Assembly (NCBI RefSeq): GCF_902859695.1
Contig: NZ_CADIJL010000023.1
Span: forward strand, 35,645-99,644
Direction of reading: 5' to 3'
DNA: 64,000 bases
From: Achromobacter ruhlandii
Lineage (GTDB): Bacteria; Pseudomonadota; Gammaproteobacteria; Burkholderiales; Burkholderiaceae_B
A program made the position numbers and the translations under genes. Under the pieces are notes generated by a model. The model did not search any database. It saw nothing but the letters and a program-made list of their open reading frames with translations, and was not told the origin of the DNA. Shown here piece by piece: positions 1 to 8,913 of the stretch. Numbering within the stretch: position 1 is the stretch's first letter; every line of letters begins with the position of its first letter.

Positions 1-106
1 CTTCGTCGGTGACGTAGTACTCGTTGGGGAGTACTTTCACCGCCTGGGACTGGAACGCGCTATCGAAATAGTGGCGCGTCGCGCGGGCTTCAAGACGGGC
101 GACCAT
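1..106 (-). CDS. cheD: CheD, chemoreceptor glutamine deamidase (N-terminal part only)
   Basis: The gene runs off the left edge of the window, so only about 35 codons are present. From the ATG at 106 the protein reads [15 protein letters not shown] and then [14 protein letters not shown]. This matches the opening of CheD proteins, which have an aromatic patch followed by a K-V-L-P-x-E-Y-Y-V-T segment just before the catalytic Cys region. CheD deamidates glutamines in methyl-accepting chemotaxis receptors and partners with CheC or CheY in some bacteria. The catalytic Cys and His lie outside the window, so activity cannot be judged. It lies on the same strand as ftsX but more than 400 bases downstream of it, so it is probably a separate transcript. 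Recognition rests on the short N-terminus. Confidence 0.75.
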   Translation of the reverse strand, partial: MVARLEARATRHYFDSAFQSQAVKVLPNEYYVTDE

Positions 107-520
107 GGGGCGGAATCAAGGGCAAGGACAACGGTTGGAACACGAAGGCGGCGCTCGGTAGGACGGGAAACGTTTCAAAATATGTAAAAACATGTCGCTT
201 TATTCTTACACATTTGTCCTGAAATGGGGTGAAAACCTGTGTAACCGCAACTTTGTTATGTCCCTGAAAAATATGGTGGTTTGCACGCGGCGCGAGCCTT
301 TCCGCGCCTGTCCTGACGCGTCCCAGGGGCCCCGAAGCGGAGCGCCTCATGCGGGTGCCACGATCCCGGCGCCGGGCCGGATGGGGCCACGACGGGGCAG
401 GTGCAGCCATCGTACCCAGGGCGGGACGCGGCCGTTCCCCGGATCACGGGGACGAACGGGGGCTATACGTGGCTTTAGGCGGATCGGTCTTCAGGGAAAT
501 CGGACGAAGACCGATGCCTT
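107..520. other. 414-bp intergenic region between ftsX and cheD
   Basis: No convincing gene is seen here. Bases 150-280 are markedly AT-richer than the surroundings and lie upstream of cheD, so they probably hold its promoter, though I could not fix one -35/-10 pair. A perfect 10-bp inverted repeat lies at 483-492 and 506-515 (ATCGGTCTTC / GAAGACCGAT, 13-nt loop), eight bases past the ftsX stop. It has no T-run on either side. The open frames across this stretch have no recognisable protein features. Confidence 0.6.
483..515 (-). terminator. Hairpin just after ftsX, without T-tract
   Basis: The arms 483-492 (ATCGGTCTTC) and 506-515 (GAAGACCGAT) pair perfectly over 10 bp around a 13-nt loop. 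The hairpin starts within 10 bases of the end of ftsX. No run of T follows on the minus strand, so it is either a weak terminator or an mRNA 3'-end stabiliser. Confidence 0.4.
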
Positions 521-1429
521 TCAGAAGCGCGTGCTGCGCGTAACGGACCAGCGCGCCGACAGCGCGCCCAGGGCGGCCGAGGCGACGATGGCAGCCAGCA
601 GCACGGGGGCGCCGGGCAAATGCAAGGCGAATTCAGCCCCATAACTGCGGGCCAGGCCGAGCAGGGCGTTGTTCAGCGGCGACAGTGCCACCGCCGCCAC
701 GCCGATGGCCAGCAGCGAGGCCAGGGCGCCGGACAGCGCGCCCAGGTACAGGAAGGGCCGCCGCACGAACGACTCGGTGGCGCCCACCAGCCGCGCCACG
801 GCGATCTCTTCGCGCTGTGACAACGCCTGCATGCGCACCGTGTTGAACACCGTGGCCAGCACCACCACCGCCACGCAGGCGGCCAGGAAGCCCAGGCCGA
901 TGCGGGCGAAGCGCAGGATGGCCTCGAGGCGCTGGACCCAGGCGCTGTCCAGCTGCACCAGATCCACCTGGTCCCATTGCTTCCAGGCGCGCGCCAGCTT
1001 GTCGGCGCGGCCGGCCAGATCTTCGCCGTCGGCCAGCGTCACCACCACCGCGTCGGGCAGGGGATTGCCGGGCAGCACGGCCAGCGCCTGCTGCCAGGCG
1101 GGATTGGCGCGCAGGTCGGCCAGGGCGTCGTCGCGGCCGACCACGCGCACCGCGCGCACGTCGCTGGCGTACTCGCCCTGGATGCGCTTGGCGATGTCGG
1201 CGGCGGCGCCGGCCGGCGCGTCGACCCGCAGGAAGACGGTGACCTCGGGGGTGACGGACATCTGCCGCGCCACCGGCTGCACCGACACCAGGATGGCGCT
1301 GCCCAGCAGCGGCAGGGCCAGCGCCAGCGCCATCACCAGCAGGTTGGCGAGCGAGGAGAACGGCTGCTTGAGCAGCCGGCGCAGGGTGACCATGAGGGCA
1401 TAGCGATGCTGCCGCAGCCAGGCGTTCAT
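521..1429 (-). CDS. ftsX: Cell division protein FtsX (ABC transporter-like permease)
   Basis: The 302-residue protein is the usual length for FtsX. FtsX is the membrane half of FtsEX, which works at the division septum to control peptidoglycan hydrolases through EnvC/amidases and to recruit late divisome proteins. It has four predicted membrane segments, at roughly 27-50, 176-197, 227-250 and 274-291. The periplasmic loop between the first two contains the family's G-N-P-L-P motif (121-125). The cytoplasmic motif REEIAVARLVGAT followed by F-V-R-R-P-F (207-226) is highly typical. Its ATG at 1429 overlaps the ftsE stop by four bases (ATGA), so the two are translationally coupled. Confidence 0.95.
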   Translation of the reverse strand: MNAWLRQHRYALMVTLRRLLKQPFSSLANLLVMALALALPLLGSAILVSVQPVARQMSVTPEVTVFLRVDAPAGAAADIAKRIQGEYASDVRAVRVVGRDDALADLRANPAWQQALAVLPGNPLPDAVVVTLADGEDLAGRADKLARAWKQWDQVDLVQLDSAWVQRLEAILRFARIGLGFLAACVAVVVLATVFNTVRMQALSQREEIAVARLVGATESFVRRPFLYLGALSGALASLLAIGVAAVALSPLNNALLGLARSYGAEFALHLPGAPVLLAAIVASAALGALSARWSVTRSTRF

Positions 1430-2139
1430 GCCGGTTCTCCGGCGATGCCGTGGCCGGCATCGGCCGGCGGCGTGGCCGGGCCGTGCGAATCGGCGAACTT
1501 GCCCGGGTCGATGCGCAGGGTGCGGGTGGCGTAGCGCGCCATGAGTTCCTGGTCGTGCGAGGCGATCAGCGTGGTGACGCCGACGCGGTTGAAGTCGCGG
1601 AACACATTCATGATGCGTTGGGCGTTGTCGTGGTCGAGGTTGGCGGTGGGTTCGTCGGCGATCAGGATGGCGGGCCGGTTGACGATGGCGCGCGCGATCG
1701 CCAGGCGCTGCTGCTCGCCGCCCGACAGTTCGATGGGGTTGAGGTCTTCCTTGCCCGACAGGCCGACCTTGTCCAGCGCGGCGCGGGCGCGCGCGGCGGC
1801 CGAGTCGCGCGGGTGGCCGGTGACCGCCAGCGGCAGCATCACGTTTTCAAAGGCGCTGCGATCGAACAGCAGGTGGGTGTCCTGCAGGATCACGCCGACA
1901 GCGCGGCGCAGGTAAGGCCGGGCGCGGGCGGGCAGCTTGTCGAGCCGCTGGCCGTTGACCTGGATCGAGCCGCGGCTGGCGGGCTCGAGCCCGCCGATCA
2001 GCTTGAGCAGGGTGGACTTGCCGGCGCCGGACGGGCCGGACACGAAAACGAACTCTCCCGCGCTGACGCGGAAGTTGATGTCGGCCAGGATATTGCGGCC
2101 GCGGCCATACGATTTGAAGACGTGCTGGAATTCGATCAT
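1426..2139 (-). CDS. ftsE: Cell division ATP-binding protein FtsE
   Basis: This is the ABC ATPase that partners FtsX. The start at 2139 gives 237 residues opening MIEFQHVFKSYGRG, the normal FtsE N-terminus; a longer upstream frame exists but has no family similarity. Walker A is GPSGAGKST (35-43), the signature LSGGE is at 138-142, and Walker B ILIADEPTANLD is near 158-169. The C-terminus carries about 15 extra residues rich in Pro, Ala and Gly (SHGPATPPADAG) beyond a typical FtsE, which ends soon after the H-loop region. It is the first gene of the ftsEX pair. rpoH or ftsY, which often flank ftsEX in gammaproteobacteria, are not present here. Confidence 0.95.
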   Translation of the reverse strand: MIEFQHVFKSYGRGRNILADINFRVSAGEFVFVSGPSGAGKSTLLKLIGGLEPASRGSIQVNGQRLDKLPARARPYLRRAVGVILQDTHLLFDRSAFENVMLPLAVTGHPRDSAAARARAALDKVGLSGKEDLNPIELSGGEQQRLAIARAIVNRPAILIADEPTANLDHDNAQRIMNVFRDFNRVGVTTLIASHDQELMARYATRTLRIDPGKFADSHGPATPPADAGHGIAGEPA

Positions 2140-2455
2140 GGCGGCTGTCGGATGAAGCCGCAATAGTAACTCGGGGACAGTAAGCTGGCCTAAAACGGCG
2201 TGGCGCGCACGCGGGAAAAAGTGTCCCGATGTGACGGCATCGGGCCGGAAAAGGTGACCAGTTGGACACGTTCTTCGCGGACTTAAGATCGTCCCCGTTT
2301 TTGGTGCCAAACCCCGTTTGATTTCATCCAGTGTCCCTATATTTCAAGGGAATTCCCGGATGCGGAGGCCGCTTTGCGGACGCTACCATCCGCCCCATGC
2401 GTAAAGCCCAACCCGGCCTTGCGTTCGGCTTCGCAACACCCCTACGGAGATCAAG
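2140..2455. other. 316-bp divergent intergenic region (ftsE / aapJ)
   Basis: This region must hold the ftsE promoter (minus) and the aapJ promoter (plus). A minus-strand TACTAT at 2163-2168 is a possible ftsE -10 box, but no good -35 is seen. A 7-bp perfect hairpin, CCCGATG / CATCGGG, lies at 2225-2231 and 2238-2244. The aapJ start is preceded by GGAG at about 2446-2449. No small gene was recognised. Confidence 0.5.
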
Positions 2456-3472
2456 ATGAAAGTACTGAAACTCGCTGCCATTGGCACCGCCCTGTTCGCT
2501 GCGTCCGCGGCTGCCAATGCGGGTGCGACCTTCGATAACGTCAAGAAAAAAGGGTTTGTCCAATGCGGCGTTTCGACCGGCATTCCGGGATTCTCGATCG
2601 CGGACAGCAAGGGTGAATACAAGGGCCTGGACGTTGATCTGTGCCGCGCCGTCGCCGCCACCATGTTCGGCGACGCCAGCAAGTTCAAGGTCACGCCGCT
2701 GAACACGCAGCAGCGTTTCACCGCCCTGCAATCGGGCGAAGTGGACGTGCTGACCCGCAACACCACCGTCACGCTGACGCGCGACACCACCCTGGGCCTG
2801 ATCGGCGTGGGCGTGAACTACTACGACAGCCAGGGCGTCATGGTCTCGAAGGACCTGAACGTCAAGAGCGCCAAGGAACTGAACGGCGCCACCATCTGCG
2901 TGCAGCCGGGCACCACCACCGAGCTGAATCTGGCCGACTGGTTCCGTGGCCAGAAGATCGAATTCAAGCCCGTCGTGATCGACAAGTACGACGAAATCAT
3001 CCGCGCCTTCTCGGCCGGCCGTTGCGATGCCTTCACGACCGACAAGTCGCAGCTGGCCTCGACCCGCACCACGCTGGAGAATCCGGACAAGTACATCATC
3101 CTGCCGGAAGACTTCTCCAAGGAGCCGCTGGGCCCCATGGTGCGCCAGGGCGACGAGCAATGGTTCAACGTGATCCGCTGGTCGCTGAACGCGATGCTGG
3201 AAGCCGAGGAATACGGCATCACGTCCAAGAACGTCGATGAAATGACCAAGAGCACCAATCCCAACATCCAGCGCATCCTGGGCGTGACCCCGGGCATGGG
3301 CAAGAACCTGGGCGTGGACGACAAGTGGGCGTATAACATCATCAAGCAGGTCGGCAACTACGGCGAAAGCTTCGAAGCCACGCTCGGCAAGAGCAGCGCG
3401 ATGAAGCTGGAGCGCGGCCTGAACGCCAGCTACAAGCAAGGCGGCTTGATGTACGGCTGGCCGGTGCGCTAA
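2456..3472 (+). CDS. aapJ: General L-amino-acid ABC transporter, periplasmic binding protein
   Basis: The 338-residue protein has a signal peptide of about 22 residues (K-rich start, hydrophobic core, A-N-A cleavage). The mature protein resembles AapJ/BztA, the receptors of the broad-specificity amino-acid transporters of rhizobia and Rhodobacter. Family marks are G-F-V-Q-C-G-V-S at the start of lobe 1, GLDVDLCRAVAA, the L-N-T-Q-Q-R-F-T-A-L-Q-S-G-E-V-D-V-L stretch, and an N-terminal D-K-S-Q-L-A-S-T-R hinge region. A GGAG ribosome site sits seven bases before the ATG. It heads a four-gene operon with both permeases and the ATPase, the standard aapJQMP order. Likely ligands are polar and acidic L-amino acids, by analogy only. 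Confidence 0.9.
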   Translation: MKVLKLAAIGTALFAASAAANAGATFDNVKKKGFVQCGVSTGIPGFSIADSKGEYKGLDVDLCRAVAATMFGDASKFKVTPLNTQQRFTALQSGEVDVLTRNTTVTLTRDTTLGLIGVGVNYYDSQGVMVSKDLNVKSAKELNGATICVQPGTTTELNLADWFRGQKIEFKPVVIDKYDEIIRAFSAGRCDAFTTDKSQLASTRTTLENPDKYIILPEDFSKEPLGPMVRQGDEQWFNVIRWSLNAMLEAEEYGITSKNVDEMTKSTNPNIQRILGVTPGMGKNLGVDDKWAYNIIKQVGNYGESFEATLGKSSAMKLERGLNASYKQGGLMYGWPVR

Positions 3473-3485
3473 CACACGGCTGCCC

Positions 3486-3532
3486 GGCATGGCGTCCGCG
3501 TGGCGCCATGCCTAGCCCGCCTTCGAGCGGGC
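3486..3532 (+). terminator. Two tandem hairpins between aapJ and aapQ
   Basis: A 9-bp stem (GGCATGGCG at 3486-3494, CGCCATGCC at 3504-3512) is followed at once by a 6-bp stem (3515-3520 with 3527-3532, loop CTTCGA). Neither has a T-run. Hairpins in this place commonly protect receptor mRNA from 3' decay and reduce read-through into the permease genes, giving excess receptor. That role is inferred here. Confidence 0.55.
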
Positions 3533-3597
3533 GGCAGGAGTGGGCGGCGCGGTCTTTCGGGCCAGCCGCCCGGTGTCCGACTTCTGTAGATTCATTC

Positions 3598-4788
3598 ATG
3601 ACGACTCCCAACAAAAACGCCCCGATTTCGGCACCCCCCCGGCGTCTGAACTGGAACGATCCCGGCGTGCGCGCCGTGGTCTATCAAGTGATCGCACTGG
3701 CCGCCGTCGCCCTGGCGGTGTGGTTCCTGGTTTCAAACACGCTTCACAACCTGTCCGTGCGCAACATCGCCACGGGCTTCGGTTTCCTGCAACGCGAGGC
3801 CGGCTTCGCCATCGGCGAAACGCCCATCGCCTATACCCCCGCCGACACGTATGGCCGCGCCATCTGGGTGGGCCTGCTCAACACGCTGCGCGTGGCCGTG
3901 CTCGGCATCGTGCTGGCGACCATCCTCGGCACGCTGATCGGCGTCGGCCGGCTGTCCAAGAACTGGCTCGTGGCCAAGATCACCTCGGTCTACGTCGAAG
4001 TGATGCGCAACGTGCCGCTGCTGCTGCAGCTGTTCTTCTGGTATGCGCTGATCACCGAGAACATGCCGGGTCCGCGCCAGGCGCATAACCCGCTGCCGGG
4101 CGTGTTCATCTCCAACCGGGGCCTGAAGGTGCCGGCACTGGAGGGCAACTCGCTCGACTGGATGCTGGCCGGCCTGGGCCTGGCCATCGTCGCCATCCTG
4201 TTCCTGGGCCACTGGGGCAAGAAGCGCCAGGAAGCCACCGGCCACGTGTTCCCGCTGGGCCGCGCCGCCATCGGCCTGCTGATCGGCTTGCCGATCGTCG
4301 GCTGGCTGGTCAGCGGCGCTTCGCTGACGCTGGACATGCCGGAACTGAAGGGCTTCAACTTCAGCGGCGGCCTGACGCTGTCGCCGGAGTTCGCCGCGCT
4401 GCTGGCGGGCCTGGTGATCTACACCTCGGCCTTCATCGCCGAAGTGGTGCGCTCGGGCATCCAGGCGGTCAACAACGGCCAATGGGAAGCGGCCGGGGCC
4501 TTGGGCCTGCGCCGCAAGCAGGTGCTGCGCCTGGTGGTGCTGCCGCAAGCGCTGCGCGTGATCATCCCGCCGATGACCAGCCAGTTCCTCAACCTCACCA
4601 AGAACAGCTCGCTGGCCGTGGCCATCGGCTATCCGGACATCGTGTCGGTGGTCAACACCACGCTGAACCAGACCGGGCAGGCCATCGAGGGCATTCTCAT
4701 CATCATGGGCGCGTACCTCACGGTCAGCCTGTCGATCTCGATCTTCATGAACTGGTACAACAAGCGCATCGCGCTGGTGGAGCGTTGA
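3598..4788 (+). CDS. aapQ: General L-amino-acid ABC transporter permease 1
   Basis: The 396-residue integral membrane protein is the first of two permeases of the Aap system. The start MTTPNKNAP at 3598 was chosen over an upstream in-frame start because the region before it has no family match. The sequence has about eight membrane segments. Its C-terminal half carries the HisM/GlnP-type motif EAAGALGLRRKQVLRLVVLPQAL, the loop that docks on the ATPase. The long insertion between the N-terminal segment and the core transport domain is typical of AapQ/BztB, which are larger than ordinary amino-acid permeases. It is separated from aapM by one base (TGA-T-ATG), so the two are tightly coupled. Confidence 0.92.
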   Translation: MTTPNKNAPISAPPRRLNWNDPGVRAVVYQVIALAAVALAVWFLVSNTLHNLSVRNIATGFGFLQREAGFAIGETPIAYTPADTYGRAIWVGLLNTLRVAVLGIVLATILGTLIGVGRLSKNWLVAKITSVYVEVMRNVPLLLQLFFWYALITENMPGPRQAHNPLPGVFISNRGLKVPALEGNSLDWMLAGLGLAIVAILFLGHWGKKRQEATGHVFPLGRAAIGLLIGLPIVGWLVSGASLTLDMPELKGFNFSGGLTLSPEFAALLAGLVIYTSAFIAEVVRSGIQAVNNGQWEAAGALGLRRKQVLRLVVLPQALRVIIPPMTSQFLNLTKNSSLAVAIGYPDIVSVVNTTLNQTGQAIEGILIIMGAYLTVSLSISIFMNWYNKRIALVER

Positions 4789-4789
4789 T

Positions 4790-5893
4790 ATGAGCAGCAC
4801 TACGCATATCCCCAGTGAAGGGCTGCCGCCGCCCAAGACCCATGTCGGCGCGTGGGCGTGGCTGCGCTCGCGCCTGTTTTCCTCGCCGCTGAACATCCTG
4901 ATCACGGTGCTGCTGGCGTGGTTCCTGTTGATGTCGGTGCCGGCGCTGGTCGAGTGGGCCTTCATCAAGGCCAACTTCACCGCCGCCAATGCGCAGGAAT
5001 GCCGCGCCTCGGTGGGCGGGGCCTGCTGGGCCTTCATCATCGAGAAGCACCGGCTGATCCTGTTCGGCACCTATCCGTACGACGAGCAATGGCGGCCGCT
5101 GATCGCGACCATCATCCTGGTCGCGGTGATCGTGTGCAGCGGCATCCGTCGTTTCTGGAACTGGAAGCTCGCCATCATCTGGACCGTCGGCCTGACCGCC
5201 GTGGCGATCCTGATGTGGGGCGGCGTGCTGGGCCTGACCTACGTCGAGAACGCGCGCTGGGGCGGCCTGCCGCTGACGCTGATCCTGTCGACGTTCGGCA
5301 TCGCCTTCGCCTTCCCGATCGGCGTGCTGCTGGCCCTGGGCCGGCGCTCGAAGATGCCGGCCATCAAGGCGCTGTGCGTCGTGTACATCGAGCTGATCCG
5401 CGGCGTGCCGCTGATCAGCCTGCTGTTCATGTCGTCGGTGATGCTGCCGCTGTTCCTGCCCGAAGGCTTCTCCATCGACAAGCTGCTGCGCGCGCAGATC
5501 GCGATCATCATGTTCGCGGCCGCGTACATCGCCGAAACGGTGCGCGGCGGGTTGCAGGCGATCCCCAAGGGCCAGTACGAAGGCGCCGACTCGCTCGGCC
5601 TGAACTACTGGCAGCAGATGCGCAAGATCATCCTGCCGCAGGCGCTCAAGATCGTGATCCCGCCGCTGGTCAGCATTTTCATCGCGCTGTTCAAGGACAC
5701 GTCGCTGGTGGTGATCATCGGCATCTTCGACCTGACGCTGGCGGCCAAGGCGGCCCTGTCCGACGCGGCATGGCGCGGATTCGGGGTGGAGGCGTATCTG
5801 TTCATCTCGCTGATCTACTTCGTCTTCTGCTTCTCCATGTCCAAATACAGCCAGGCGCTGGAAAAACGCCTGGCCACCGGTCACGCACGATAG
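4790..5893 (+). CDS. aapM: General L-amino-acid ABC transporter permease 2
   Basis: The 367-residue protein is the second permease, AapM/BztC type. It has several N-terminal membrane segments, an extended periplasmic region near residues 55-100 with Cys pairs (ECRASVGGACW), and a C-terminal core. The core contains the EAA loop EGADSLGLNYWQQMRKIILPQAL and the AETVRGGLQAIPKGQ motif that defines the HisMQ permease family. AapQ and AapM would form the heterodimeric channel. The start follows the aapQ stop directly. A strong hairpin separates this gene from aapP, which may set the ATPase level apart from that of the permeases. Confidence 0.92.
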   Translation: MSSTTHIPSEGLPPPKTHVGAWAWLRSRLFSSPLNILITVLLAWFLLMSVPALVEWAFIKANFTAANAQECRASVGGACWAFIIEKHRLILFGTYPYDEQWRPLIATIILVAVIVCSGIRRFWNWKLAIIWTVGLTAVAILMWGGVLGLTYVENARWGGLPLTLILSTFGIAFAFPIGVLLALGRRSKMPAIKALCVVYIELIRGVPLISLLFMSSVMLPLFLPEGFSIDKLLRAQIAIIMFAAAYIAETVRGGLQAIPKGQYEGADSLGLNYWQQMRKIILPQALKIVIPPLVSIFIALFKDTSLVVIIGIFDLTLAAKAALSDAAWRGFGVEAYLFISLIYFVFCFSMSKYSQALEKRLATGHAR

Positions 5894-5902
5894 AACCTTG
5901 CC

Positions 5903-5927
5903 GCGGGCCCGCCACGGGCGGGCCCGC
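5903..5927 (+). terminator. Strong 11-bp hairpin between aapM and aapP
   Basis: GCGGGCCCGCC (5903-5913) pairs perfectly with 5917-5927 around the 3-nt loop ACG. No T-run follows, so it is more likely an attenuating or mRNA-processing structure than a full terminator. It ends 26 bases before the aapP start, leaving the GGGAG-type ribosome site at about 5941-5945 free. Confidence 0.55.
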
Positions 5928-5953
5928 AACGCGATATTTACGGGAGTACAGGC

Positions 5954-6694
<741 letters not shown>

Positions 6695-6730
6695 GGCCGG
6701 GCGCCGCCGCGCGCCGCGACCCCAACCGGA

Positions 6731-6760
6731 GCCGCCTTCCCTGGAAGGCGGCTTTTTTTT
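6731..6760 (+). terminator. Rho-independent terminator of the aap operon
   Basis: GCCGCCTTCC (6731-6740) pairs perfectly with GGAAGGCGGC (6743-6752), and eight T follow (6753-6760). It lies 36 bases after the aapP stop. This is the clearest intrinsic terminator in the window. Confidence 0.92.
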
Positions 6761-6960
6761 AGGCGTCGGCCGTTGGCGAGGCGGCGCGAAAGGGAAAGCG
6801 CCGAGCACGCCGGGGTGGCCGGCGCACGTTGTTTCCAGTCGGCCGGGGCGCGCCGTTCACGGGAAAAGCGCTCGGTTCTCCCGGTAGCCCTTTGTTACGC
6901 CGTTCACCCCGCTGCGGTATGCTACCGACCGCCATCGATGCAATGAGAGGAGCAAACCAG

Positions 6961-7977
6961 ATGAAACAGACCCCCCGCGGCGCGATGCGCCGCGTCCTGC
7001 TGGGCGGCGCCGCGGCCCTGGCCGCCACGCTGACCCTGGGCGCGCCCGCGCTGGCGCAGAACACCGATTTTCCCACCAAGCCGCTGCGCTTCGTGGTGCC
7101 TTACCCGCCCGGCGGCCCGCTCGACACCATGGCCCGCATGCTGGCCGAGAAGGTGCGCGGCTCGCTCGGCCAACCCGTCGTGGTGGAAAACCGCTCGGGC
7201 GCCGGCGGCAACATCGGCGCCGACCTGGTGGCCAAGGCCCCGGCCGACGGCTACACCCTGGTGATGGGCGCCGTCGCGACCCACGCCATCAACCCCTGGC
7301 TGTTCGCCAACCTGCCCTATGACCCGGTGAAGGACTTCGCCCCGGTCACCATCGTGGCGTCGGTGCCGAACGTGCTGGTGATGAACGTCGAGTTCGCCGC
7401 CAAGAACAAGATCGAGAAGCTGTCTGACCTGATCGAGTACGCCAAGAAGAATCCGGGCAAGCTGAACTACGGTTCCGGCGGCAACGGCAGCGCCGGCCAC
7501 CTGTCGGGCGAGCTGCTCAAGGCGCGCGCCGGCATCAACGTCGAGCACATTCCCTACCAGGGCGCGGCCCCGGCGCAGCTGGCGCTGCTGTCGGGCCAAT
7601 CGGACTTCATGTTCGACAACCTGGCGGCCTCGGCTCCGCTGATCAAGGACGGCAAGGTCAAGGCGCTGGCCGTGACCACGGCCAAGCGCTCGTCGCTGCT
7701 GGCCGACGTGCCGACGGTGGAAGAGTCGGGCATCAAGGGCTTCGACCTGGGCACCTGGTTCGGCGTGTTCACGACCGGCGGCACGCCGGCGCCGGTGGTG
7801 GCCAAGCTGAACAAGGCCTACGCGGAAGCGATGCAGCAGCCCGACGTCAAGCAGCGCCTGCTGACGATGGGTTCGGAAGCGCCGCCCATGACGCCCGAAG
7901 CCTTCGCCGAGTTCGTCAAGAACGAGAAGGCCAAGTACCAGGAGATCGTGAAGATCTCCGGCGCCAGCCTGAACTGA
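6961..7977 (+). CDS. Bug-family periplasmic solute receptor (tripartite tricarboxylate type)
   Basis: The 338-residue protein has a signal peptide with a long basic N-region and the cleavage motif A-L-A-Q-N. The mature protein opens with the classic Bug layout: F-P-T-K-P-L-R-F-V-V-P-Y-P-P-G-G-P-L-D, then G-Q-P-V-V-V-E-N-R-S-G-A-G-G-N-I-G, then A-P-A-D-G-Y-T-L. These receptors bind carboxylates and other small molecules and pass them to TctAB-type permeases or act as sensors. No permease genes adjoin, and the ligand is unknown. The start at 6961 was chosen because it has the ribosome site GAGAGGAG close upstream and begins the signal peptide. A longer frame upstream adds residues without signal character. 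Confidence 0.88.
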   Translation: MKQTPRGAMRRVLLGGAAALAATLTLGAPALAQNTDFPTKPLRFVVPYPPGGPLDTMARMLAEKVRGSLGQPVVVENRSGAGGNIGADLVAKAPADGYTLVMGAVATHAINPWLFANLPYDPVKDFAPVTIVASVPNVLVMNVEFAAKNKIEKLSDLIEYAKKNPGKLNYGSGGNGSAGHLSGELLKARAGINVEHIPYQGAAPAQLALLSGQSDFMFDNLAASAPLIKDGKVKALAVTTAKRSSLLADVPTVEESGIKGFDLGTWFGVFTTGGTPAPVVAKLNKAYAEAMQQPDVKQRLLTMGSEAPPMTPEAFAEFVKNEKAKYQEIVKISGASLN

Positions 7978-7990
7978 GGCCGGCGCGCCT

Positions 7991-8014
7991 GGCGCGTTCC
8001 GTCGGGAACGCGCC
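7991..8014 (+). terminator. Hairpin after the Bug receptor gene
   Basis: GGCGCGTTCC (7991-8000) and GGAACGCGCC (8005-8014) pair perfectly around a 4-nt loop, 13 bases after the stop codon. It lacks a T-run, so it is probably a Rho-dependent or mRNA-stabilising 3' end. Confidence 0.5.
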
Positions 8015-8099
8015 TGTCCGCATGACGCCCGCCGCGAGCGGGCGATGCATCCGCCGGGGGCCGCGATCGCGGCCCTCGCGCTTTGTTCCTGTCTTGTGG

Positions 8100-8459
8100 T
8101 TATCCGCGCGGGGCGGCCAGCAGGCCGTCCACCAGCCGCGCCAACAGCTTGCGGTCGGTTTCCAGGTCGGTGCAGCCGTACTGGTCGGCCTCGCGGTTCA
8201 CCCAGGCGTCATGCGCGCGCCACTGGTCGCCCACGGCGTCCAGCCGCAGGGCGTAGATCCAGATGCCGGTCCAGCTGCGATGAAAACGCAGCACGCCATC
8301 ATCCAGGTAGATGAACCACTTGTCTTCCATCTCCGCGGGGATGCGCCCCTGGCGCAGCCGCGCGTATTGCTCGGCCGTGTAGACGGCGTCGAACGGCAGC
8401 CTGGCGCGCTTCTTCGGCGCGGGCAGGTGTTTCCAGGATGCGGCTTGGGCGTCGGGCAT
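8100..8459 (-). CDS. Conserved hypothetical protein, 119 aa
   Basis: I do not recognise a named family. The small soluble protein contains the block EMEDKWFIYLDDGVLRFHRSW followed by T-G-I-W-I-Y-A-L-R-L, an alternating aromatic/hydrophobic pattern suggesting beta strands, and a C-terminal amphipathic helix. No signal peptide or membrane segment is seen. Codon use and base composition match the neighbours. It ends in TAA at 8100. The ATG at 8459 lies 86 bases from the start of the plus-strand glyoxalase-fold gene, so the two are divergent and may share a regulatory region. The conserved-looking W and R residues suggest a real, widespread protein, but its function cannot be given. Confidence 0.65.
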   Translation of the reverse strand: MPDAQAASWKHLPAPKKRARLPFDAVYTAEQYARLRQGRIPAEMEDKWFIYLDDGVLRFHRSWTGIWIYALRLDAVGDQWRAHDAWVNREADQYGCTDLETDRKLLARLVDGLLAAPRG

Positions 8460-8544
8460 GGCAACCGGTTTGATCTATGCTGGCGGGATGCGCGCACGCT
8501 CGGAAGTCCGCGGGCGCGACCCCTCGCATACTAAGGCCAGAATC

Positions 8545-8907
8545 ATGCATTTGTCCCCCGCCATTCCCATCCTGCGCATCTTTTCGGTCGAGAAGGCGCG
8601 CGAGTTCTACCTGGATTTCCTCGGCTTCGAGTGGGACTGGGAACATCGCTTCGAACCGGGCCTGCCGCTGTACGCGCAGGTGCATCGCGGCGAGCTGGTG
8701 CTGCACCTGAGCGAGCACTACGGCGATGCCACGCCGGGCGCGGCCATCTTCGTGCGTACCACCGGCGTTGACGATTACCAGGCCGAGCTGATCGGCAAGC
8801 AATACGGCTACGCCCGCCCGGGCGTCGAGGATGCGCCCTGGGGCCGGCTGCTGAAGGTCACCGACCCGTTCGGCAACCGCCTGACGTTCTGCGAATCGCA
8901 AGACTGA
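8545..8907 (+). CDS. Glyoxalase/bleomycin-resistance superfamily protein
   Basis: The 120-residue protein has a single vicinal-oxygen-chelate fold. It opens A-I-P-I-L-R-I-F-S-V-E-K-A-R-E-F-Y-L-D-F and closes with V-T-D-P-F-G-N-R-L-T-F-C-E, both signatures of the glyoxalase/bleomycin-resistance family. The sequence Y-A-Q-V-H-R-G-E-L-V-L-H-L-S-E-H-Y-G-D resembles the E. coli-type and transposon bleomycin-binding proteins, which lack metal ligands and bind drugs. With one domain it would act as a dimer. Substrate is unknown; drug binding is only one possibility. The ATG at 8545 is chosen because it directly precedes the first strand; an upstream in-frame ATG would add about 29 residues without similarity. 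It is convergent with the next gene cluster. Confidence 0.8.
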   Translation: MHLSPAIPILRIFSVEKAREFYLDFLGFEWDWEHRFEPGLPLYAQVHRGELVLHLSEHYGDATPGAAIFVRTTGVDDYQAELIGKQYGYARPGVEDAPWGRLLKVTDPFGNRLTFCESQD

Positions 8908-8913
8908 GTCCGC

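Noticed and set aside
2251..2257. GGTGACC half-site upstream of aapJ resembling the TetR operator arm
   Set aside because: Only one arm is present; the opposite arm is missing, so it is not a copy of the GTGACC-N4-GGTCAC dyad.
1426..2310. Longer FtsE start about 170 bases upstream
   Set aside because: The added residues do not match FtsE, whereas the ATG at 2139 gives the standard N-terminus and length.
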